This document shows, piece after piece, positions 15,132-19,121 of a DNA stretch of 19,121 nt. The stretch comes from Ruminococcus sp. Its GTDB lineage: Bacteria; Bacillota; Clostridia; Oscillospirales; Acutalibacteraceae. Position 1 is the first letter of the stretch, and the number at the start of each line of letters is the position of its first letter. The notes under the pieces were generated by a model, which saw only the letters and a program-made list of their open reading frames with translations, did no database searches and was not told where the DNA came from. Where the stretch lies: assembly GCA_004558485.1 (NCBI GenBank), contig SFCS01000024.1:1-19121 (forward strand), given 5' to 3'. Position numbers and translations under genes: made by a program.

Positions 15132-16154
15132 ATGAAGCGCGTTATTACTTTCGGTGAAATCATGCTGCGTCTGGCACCCGAGGGATACTATCGGTTTGTG
15201 CAGACGGAGAACTACGGTGCGACCTATGGCGGCGGCGAGGCAAATGTGGCGGTGTCGCTTGCAAACTACGGTTTTGATGCGGCGTTTGTGACAAAGCTGC
15301 CCGCACACGACATCGGACAGGCAGGCGTCAACGCCCTGCGGCGGTACGGCGTGGACACCTCGCTCATCACCCGCGGCGGTGATCGCGTGGGCATCTATTT
15401 CCTGGAAAAGGGTGCGTCGCAGCGTCCCTCCAAGGTGATCTATGACCGCGCCGGTTCGGCGATCGCAACGGCGACGACGGCGGACTTCGATTGGGATAAG
15501 ATCTTTAGCGGTGCCGACTGGTTCCACTTCACCGGCATCACCCCCGCGCTCGGCGACAATGTTGCGGCGATCTGTCTTGAGGCGGTCAAGGCGGCGAAGG
15601 CGCGCGGCATCACCGTTTCCTGCGACCTTAACTACCGCAAAAAGCTCTGGACAAAGCAAAAAGCGGGCGAGGTCATGGGCGAGCTTTGCCAATATGTCGA
15701 TGTTTGCATCGCCAACGAGGAGGATGCTGCCGATGTGTTCGGTATCTCCGCTGCCGATACCGATGTGTCCAAGGGCGAGGTCAACCATGAGGGCTACAAG
15801 GATGTGGCGCGGCAGCTTAAAGAGCGCTTTGGCTTCCGCTATGTTGCCATCACGCTGCGCACCTCCATCTCTGCCAACGACAACGACTGGGCGGCGATGT
15901 TGTTTGACGGCAAGGACTACTATTTCAGCAAGCAGTATCATATGCACATCGTCGATCGCGTCGGCGGCGGCGACAGCTTCGGCGGCGGTCTCATTTATGC
16001 GCTGCTTTCCGGCTTTGACGCACAGAAAACGATCGAGTTTGCCGTGGCGGCAAGCTGCCTCAAGCACACCGTTGAGGGCGACTTCAACCAGGTGACGGCG
16101 GACGAGGTGCTGCGTCTTGCGGGCGGCGACGGCTCCGGCCGTGTGCAGCGCTGA
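15132..16154 (+). CDS. kdgK: 2-keto-3-deoxygluconate kinase (PfkB family)
   Basis: The 340-residue protein matches PfkB sugar kinases and most closely the KDG kinase branch. It begins ITFGEIMLRLAPEGYYRFVQ and has the substrate-binding GGGEANVAVSLANYG (33-47), DLNYRKKLW (165-173), CIANEEDA (192-199), and the anion-hole/catalytic stretch VGGGDSFGGG (277-286) with Asp281. KdgK phosphorylates 2-keto-3-deoxygluconate to KDPG, the step after uronate breakdown. Start ATG 15132 follows AAGGAGA (15117-15123) and a promoter at 15073-15101; an upstream GTG at 15102 would overlap the expected transcription start. No KDPG aldolase gene is adjacent. A hairpin terminator follows, so it is probably monocistronic. 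Related sugar kinases are possible, but KDG kinase is the best reading. Confidence 0.88.
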   Translation: MKRVITFGEIMLRLAPEGYYRFVQTENYGATYGGGEANVAVSLANYGFDAAFVTKLPAHDIGQAGVNALRRYGVDTSLITRGGDRVGIYFLEKGASQRPSKVIYDRAGSAIATATTADFDWDKIFSGADWFHFTGITPALGDNVAAICLEAVKAAKARGITVSCDLNYRKKLWTKQKAGEVMGELCQYVDVCIANEEDAADVFGISAADTDVSKGEVNHEGYKDVARQLKERFGFRYVAITLRTSISANDNDWAAMLFDGKDYYFSKQYHMHIVDRVGGGDSFGGGLIYALLSGFDAQKTIEFAVAASCLKHTVEGDFNQVTADEVLRLAGGDGSGRVQR

Positions 16155-16178
16155 GCCTGTTTGCAATAAAAGTAACGA

Positions 16179-16208
16179 AACGGGACGCAAAACTTGCGTC
16201 CCGTTCTT
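16179..16208 (+). terminator. Rho-independent terminator after kdgK
   Basis: A perfect 12-bp stem AACGGGACGCAA/TTGCGTCCCGTT with a 3-base loop ends at 16205, 25 bases after the first base of the stem. The T tract is short (TTCTT). Confidence 0.78.
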
Positions 16209-16248
16209 ATGTGCTTTTTCGCGGCATACACTGTGACGAGGTGAGTGT

Positions 16249-16863
16249 ATGCGGGAATGGATCATCGGTATTATGAATGTATGGGGCTACGGCGGCGTGG
16301 TGTTTCTCATTGCCCTTGAAAATGTGTTTCCGCCCATCCCGTCCGAGGTCATTTTGACCTTCGGCGGATTTATGACGACTTGCAGCAATATGTCGATATG
16401 GGGCGTGATCGCCGCGGCGACCGCGGGTTCGCTCCTCGGTGCGATCATTTTGTACGGCGCAGGGGCTTTGCTCGGTGCGGACAGGGTGATGGCACTTTTG
16501 GACGGCAAGACGGGGCGGGTGCTGCATTTCAAAAGGGCGGATGTGGAAGGGGCGATGGCGTGGTTCGACGAGAAGGGCGCACCCGCCGTGTTTTTCTGCC
16601 GCTGCGTGCCGATTGTGCGCAGCCTCATTTCCATCCCCGCCGGCATGGCGAAAATGCACTTTCTGCCGTTCTTTTTGCTGACTGCCGCCGGCTCGTTCGT
16701 GTGGAACACGGTGCTTTGCTATCTCGGCGCACTGGCGGGAAATTCCTGGGAAAAGATCGCCGCCATGTTCGGCACTTATGCCGACATTTTCGCGCTCGTG
16801 ATGCTGACGGCTGTGCCGATCGTCACCGTCCTGTGGCTGCGCCGCAAGAAAAAAAGGAATTGA
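16249..16863 (+). CDS. DedA/VTT-domain family membrane protein
   Basis: The 204-residue integral membrane protein carries the DedA signature: ENVFPPIPSE near residues 24-33, an acidic and a proline residue in the first re-entrant region, and FFCRCVPIVRSLISIPAGM in the second half (split by the membrane hairpin). About five hydrophobic segments and a basic RRKKKRN tail are present. DedA proteins are membrane-potential-linked lipid carriers; several recycle undecaprenyl phosphate or other lipids. The particular lipid cannot be assigned. The ATG at 16249 follows an ACGAGGTGAG site. It has 94 bases to kdgK with a terminator between, so it is a separate unit, though no strong promoter was recognised. 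Confidence 0.9.
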   Translation: MREWIIGIMNVWGYGGVVFLIALENVFPPIPSEVILTFGGFMTTCSNMSIWGVIAAATAGSLLGAIILYGAGALLGADRVMALLDGKTGRVLHFKRADVEGAMAWFDEKGAPAVFFCRCVPIVRSLISIPAGMAKMHFLPFFLLTAAGSFVWNTVLCYLGALAGNSWEKIAAMFGTYADIFALVMLTAVPIVTVLWLRRKKKRN

Positions 16864-16888
16864 AATTTTTTCGATTATCTTTTATAAT
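16860..16888 (+). promoter_or_regulatory. Strong sigma-A-type promoter for the small membrane protein
   Basis: TTGAAA (16860-16865) is followed after exactly 17 bases by a perfect TATAAT (16883-16888). The -35 overlaps the dedA stop codon. Transcription should begin near 16895, which rules out the ATG at 16894 as the start of the next gene. Confidence 0.82.
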
Positions 16889-16917
16889 GGCAGATGTATC
16901 AAAAAGGGGGGACGGCT

Positions 16918-17301
16918 GTGTCTCGTGAAGAAAAGAAAAAGCGCATAAAGCATATTTTGCTTTGCTGCGCGCTGCTGCTTGCCGTTTATTACATCCTGCC
17001 GATCATCGGCATGGCAATGGACGGCCGCAAGGGCGAGGTGTTTTTGTCGACGGGGCTCATTCATTTGCTGTTTCCGCTGTATCTGTATATCAGCGCGATC
17101 GCGCTGGGGATACGGCACGGGTTTTGCTCAGTGTATGCCGTGGCGTCGGCGGTGCTGTTTTTTCCGACGCTCCTCATCTATTTCACACCGCAGATCTGGT
17201 ATGCCGGATTGATCTACGGCGGCATCGCCCTTGCCGGCAACCTCATGGGATGGGGACTGAAATCGGTGATGCGGCGTTTCAAGGAAGAACAGAATTCATA
17301 A
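16918..17301 (+). CDS. Small four-helix membrane protein of unknown function
   Basis: The start is GTG 16918, after an AGGGGGG site (16905-16911). The upstream ATG at 16894 sits on the predicted transcription start and is rejected. The product has 127 residues: a basic N-terminus (SREEKKKRIK), four hydrophobic segments at roughly residues 12-32, 45-66, 70-90 and 93-115, and a basic tail RRFKEEQNS. I do not recognise the family. It has its own strong promoter and terminator, so it is a single-gene unit between dedA and the spoVA genes. It could relate to envelope or sporulation, but nothing in its sequence shows this. Confidence 0.78.
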   Translation: MSREEKKKRIKHILLCCALLLAVYYILPIIGMAMDGRKGEVFLSTGLIHLLFPLYLYISAIALGIRHGFCSVYAVASAVLFFPTLLIYFTPQIWYAGLIYGGIALAGNLMGWGLKSVMRRFKEEQNS

Positions 17302-17309
17302 AGAAAGCG

Positions 17310-17347
17310 AAAGATCTGCTTTGCAAATGCAAAACAGATCTTTTTTT
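17310..17347 (+). terminator. Rho-independent terminator upstream of spoVAC
   Basis: The outer stem AAAGATCTG/CAGATCTTT (17310-17318 and 17335-17343) encloses a second stem TTTGC/GCAAA. It ends in seven Ts (17341-17347), 9 bases after the small membrane protein's stop. Confidence 0.9.
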
Positions 17348-17364
17348 ATGCCAAAACGGGGTTT

Positions 17365-17393
17365 GCATAAAAATTATTTCCTTGTATATACTA
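17365..17393 (+). promoter_or_regulatory. Sigma-G-like (forespore) promoter for the spoVA genes
   Basis: GCATA (17365-17369) followed after 17 bases by TATACTA (17387-17393) fits the sigma-G pattern GHATR with a CATACTA-like -10 (six of seven bases). It lies 32 bases upstream of the spoVAC start and right after a terminator. In Bacillus the spoVA operon is transcribed by sigma-G, so position and sequence agree. Confidence 0.68.
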
Positions 17394-17424
17394 AGTGGCA
17401 GTATATGGGAAAGGAACGAACATC

Positions 17425-17862
17425 ATGGATGCAAAGGAATACAAGAGGATGCAGAAGACCGGCGCACCGAAATCGCCGGTGCTCAAAAACTGCATATGGG
17501 CGTTTTGTGTGGGCGGCGCGATCTGCACGCTGGGTGAGGTGGTCGTGCAGCTCGGGGAAAACGGCGGACTAAGCGAAAACATGGCGCGTCTGCTTTGCTC
17601 GGTGTCGCTGATCTTCTTAAGTGTATTGCTGACGGGGTTGCAGGTATACGATAACATCGCCAAGCATGCGGGCGCCGGCACACTGGTGCCGATTACGGGC
17701 TTTGCCAACGCCATCGCCTCTCCCGCCATTGAGTTCAAGAGCGAAGGACTGGTGCTCGGCATGGCGGCAAAGATGTTCTCCATCGCCGGGCCGGTTCTGG
17801 TGTACGGCATTTCTGCCTCGGTGATCTATGGACTGATACTGTATATAATCTCATTATTCTAA
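17425..17862 (+). CDS. spoVAC: Stage V sporulation protein AC
   Basis: The 145-residue membrane protein matches SpoVAC in size and pattern. It has a basic N-terminus (KRMQKTGAPKSPVLKN), a first membrane segment WAFCVGGAICTLGEVV, then a conserved TGLQVYDNIAKHAGAGTLVPITGFAN stretch (positions about 75-100) and a C-terminal pair of helices. SpoVAC forms a mechanosensitive channel in the spore inner membrane that moves dipicolinate-calcium during sporulation and germination. Start ATG 17425 has AAAGGAACG at 17410-17418. It is followed 12 bases later by spoVAD, the usual order; spoVAE is not in the window. Confidence 0.95.
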   Translation: MDAKEYKRMQKTGAPKSPVLKNCIWAFCVGGAICTLGEVVVQLGENGGLSENMARLLCSVSLIFLSVLLTGLQVYDNIAKHAGAGTLVPITGFANAIASPAIEFKSEGLVLGMAAKMFSIAGPVLVYGISASVIYGLILYIISLF

Positions 17863-17874
17863 GGAGGAACGGGC

Positions 17875-18567
17875 ATGCCGGAACGCAAGGGGAATTATAC
17901 GATACAGCTTTCCAACCGACCGATGATACTGAGCTCGGCGGCAGTGGTGGGCAAAAAAGAGGGGGAAGGCCCGCTCGGCAAGGTGTTTGACCGTGTTTTT
18001 GAGGACACCACCCTGAACGAAAAAACATGGGAAAAAGCGGAGAGCGACATGCAGAAAGAGGCGGTGACCTGCGCACTCAACAAGGCGGCGCTGTCGCCGT
18101 CACAGGTGCAGCATATTTTTGCCGGCGATCTGCTCAACCAGTGCACCGCCTCTACCTTCGGCCTGCGGGAGCTGAACATCCCGCTTTACGGTCAGTTCGG
18201 CGCTTGCTCCACCATGGCGCAAACGCTGTCCATGGCGGCGATCTTTGTGGACAGCGGCGCTGCCGACATCTGTTGCGCCGTAACCTCGTCCCATTTCTGC
18301 ACCGCCGAGCGCCAGTTCCGTTTTCCGTTGGAATACGGCGGACAGCGCCCGCCGACATCCCAGTGGACGGCGACTGCCGCAGGCGCGGCGGTGGTCGGCA
18401 TGGGCGGCAGCGGCGTGCGCATTGCCGAAGTGCTCGGTGGACGGCAGGTGGATCTCGGCGTAACGGACGCCAATAATATGGGCGCCGCGATGGCGCCTGA
18501 AGATGTTAAACTAACACCATACCCGGAAACGAAGGTATGGTCTTTTTTTACACAACTATATAACTAA
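17875..18567 (+). CDS. spoVAD: Stage V sporulation protein AD, C-terminally truncated
   Basis: Residues 1-208 match SpoVAD: LSNRPMILSSAAVVGKKEGEGPL near the N-terminus (locating positions 12-34), FAGDLLNQ (82-89), the thiolase-like FGACST with Cys111, TSSHFCTAERQFRFPLEYGGQRPP in residues 137-160, and LGVTDANNMGAAMAP (194-208). SpoVAD binds dipicolinic acid on the spore inner membrane and is normally about 335-340 residues. After Pro208 (base 18498) the sequence is unrelated, runs through a terminator hairpin and stops at residue 230. The last third, with the second half of the thiolase-like fold, is missing, so the product should be non-functional as it stands. Start ATG 17875 follows a strong AAGGAGGAA site. 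Cause is either a real disruption or an assembly join. Confidence 0.9.
   Translation: MPERKGNYTIQLSNRPMILSSAAVVGKKEGEGPLGKVFDRVFEDTTLNEKTWEKAESDMQKEAVTCALNKAALSPSQVQHIFAGDLLNQCTASTFGLRELNIPLYGQFGACSTMAQTLSMAAIFVDSGAADICCAVTSSHFCTAERQFRFPLEYGGQRPPTSQWTATAAGAAVVGMGGSGVRIAEVLGGRQVDLGVTDANNMGAAMAPEDVKLTPYPETKVWSFFTQLYN
18516..18549 (+). terminator. Terminator hairpin inside the non-SpoVAD tail
   Basis: A perfect 8-bp stem ACCATACC/GGTATGGT with a 10-base loop is followed by CTTTTTTT. Finding it inside an open reading frame supports the view that DNA after about 18498 is not original spoVAD sequence. Confidence 0.8.
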
Positions 18568-18646
18568 GCGGAGGCGATAAAGCGTCAACTACCACCACAT
18601 GAATGAGGGGGGAATTTTTGCCGAGATTTCTTAAACTGACTTAAAT

Positions 18647-18674
18647 TTGACATTTGCAAGAGTCTTTCTAAAAT
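18647..18674 (+). promoter_or_regulatory. Promoter upstream of deoC
   Basis: A perfect TTGACA (18647-18652) is followed after 16 bases by TAAAAT (18669-18674). An alternative TATAAT starts at 18674, but its spacing of 21 is too long. A palindrome TTGTAA-AC-TTACAA (18679-18692) sits at the expected transcription start and could be a repressor site. Confidence 0.65.
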
Positions 18675-18690
18675 ATAATTGTAAACTTAC

Positions 18691-18730
18691 AAAAGGTATC
18701 GTATTTGCGATACCTTTTCTTATTTTTTTT
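18691..18730 (+). terminator. Terminator-like hairpin in the deoC leader
   Basis: An 11-bp perfect stem AAAAGGTATCG/CGATACCTTTT with a 6-base loop is followed by CTTATTTTTTTT. It lies between the promoter and the deoC start, only about 10 bases after the predicted transcription start. It could be an attenuator or a terminator of unrelated origin. No aptamer fold is seen before it; there is too little room. Confidence 0.75.
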
Positions 18731-18749
18731 AGAAAAGGAATGATATTTT

Positions 18750-19043
18750 ATGACAACTGCAGAAATTAGGGATATTGCGCATCACATCGATCATACATGT
18801 CTCAGTCCGACCGCAACCACATCTGATATTGTGAATGCCTGCCTGGAAGCCTATTGTGTCGAAGCTGCTTCAGTTTGTATTCCGCCTTGTTATGTCAAAG
18901 AAGTGAGAAACATCCTGGACGAGGTGCCGGACAGAAAACCAAAGGTATGTACGGTTATCGGCTTTCCACATGGGCAGAACGGATTCAAGCGCTTCAGTTT
19001 TTACTGCTACTCGTTTTGCTTGCGCTTATTGTTCATAAAATGA
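18750..19043 (+). CDS. deoC: Deoxyribose-phosphate aldolase, N-terminal fragment
   Basis: Residues 1-77 match DeoC: HHIDHTCLSPTATTSDI (11-27), ASVCIPPCYVKEV (40-52) and KVCTVIGFPHG (65-75). These are the first strands and helices of the DeoC barrel, including the IDHT and VIGFP signatures. DeoC splits 2-deoxyribose 5-phosphate into glyceraldehyde 3-phosphate and acetaldehyde. Full-length DeoC has about 220 residues with a Schiff-base lysine in the middle; here the match ends near base 18980 and the frame stops at residue 97 with unrelated hydrophobic sequence, so the catalytic lysine is absent. Start ATG 18750 follows AAAAGGAA (18733-18740). It is a fragment through rearrangement or assembly error. 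Confidence 0.8.
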   Translation: MTTAEIRDIAHHIDHTCLSPTATTSDIVNACLEAYCVEAASVCIPPCYVKEVRNILDEVPDRKPKVCTVIGFPHGQNGFKRFSFYCYSFCLRLLFIK

Positions 19044-19054
19044 AGAATGCCTGA
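18977..19054 (+). other. Possible C-terminal end of an unrelated membrane protein
   Basis: In another frame from the deoC break, the DNA reads a short stretch ending FLLLLVLLALIVHKMKNA and a TGA at 19052-19054. It looks like a last membrane helix with a basic tail. Downstream, 19055-19121 keeps an open frame in the same register but carries no recognisable motif. This is a weak call. Confidence 0.25.
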
Positions 19055-19121
19055 CGAGACGAAATTGCGGCAGTGCTGGTGGCCTCTCCTACGATTCCCT
19101 GGGCCGGCTCATCGCCTCCAG

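Noticed and set aside
15060..16265. 401-residue minus-strand open frame opposite kdgK
   Set aside because: No recognisable domain, and it covers the kdgK promoter and terminator. The + strand frame is a clear PfkB kinase.
18568..18749. Riboswitch or T-box upstream of deoC
   Set aside because: The hairpin begins about 10 bases after the predicted transcription start, which leaves no room for an aptamer. No T-box motif is visible.

Overview
The window looks like chromosomal DNA of a GC-rich, endospore-forming member of the Clostridia, probably an Oscillospirales/Ruminococcaceae-type gut anaerobe. The basis is spoVAC/spoVAD genes, dockerin and cohesin-like surface domains, CxxC-repeat surface proteins, strong AGGAGG-type ribosome binding sites and anaerobic flavoenzymes with Fe-S motifs. 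This assignment rests on gene content only; there is no rRNA or marker-gene evidence. No tRNA, rRNA, CRISPR array or intact mobile element was found. Most of the window is densely packed coding sequence, mostly on the + strand.

Layout. (1) 3-2448: surface proteins. The tail of a repeat protein ending in a dockerin is followed by a secreted, membrane-anchored protein with a cohesin-like domain and seven CxxC repeats, then a clear terminator. (2) 2499-6417: a promoter, then an SGNH hydrolase, a His-rich CobW-family metallochaperone GTPase, a second degenerate CobW-like GTPase fused to a YcgQ/DUF1980-like domain, and an MFS transporter. (3) 6414-14803: an AraC-family regulator on the minus strand, divergent from a tightly packed six-gene operon. 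The operon encodes an Old Yellow Enzyme-type flavoprotein, an SDR, an FrdA-like FAD flavoprotein, an AP2Ec-type sugar isomerase/epimerase, a D-2-hydroxyacid dehydrogenase and a cytoplasmic heparinase II/III-like protein. I read it as an uncharacterised catabolic pathway for a glycoside or uronate-containing substrate. (4) 14842-16154: a small single-cluster ferredoxin on the minus strand, divergent from 2-keto-3-deoxygluconate kinase. (5) 16249-17301: a DedA-family membrane protein and a small four-helix membrane protein with its own strong promoter. (6) 17365-18567: a sigma-G-like promoter, spoVAC, and a spoVAD that stops resembling its family at about 18498.

From about 18499 to the end the character changes. 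The DNA is AT-richer and contains a terminator hairpin, a leader with promoter, palindrome and hairpin, the first third of deoC, and then an unrelated reading frame. This right edge is either a mosaic produced by insertion or deletion, or an assembly chimera. The sequence alone cannot separate the two.

How the genes may work together: the AraC regulator and the six-gene operon form one regulated unit. Its redox enzymes could oxidise or reduce a sugar or aglycone, the heparinase-like protein could cleave by beta-elimination, and KdgK nearby could phosphorylate the 2-keto-3-deoxy sugar acid that uronate catabolism yields. That chain is inference. The CobW pair is more securely linked to metal (probably zinc) handling.
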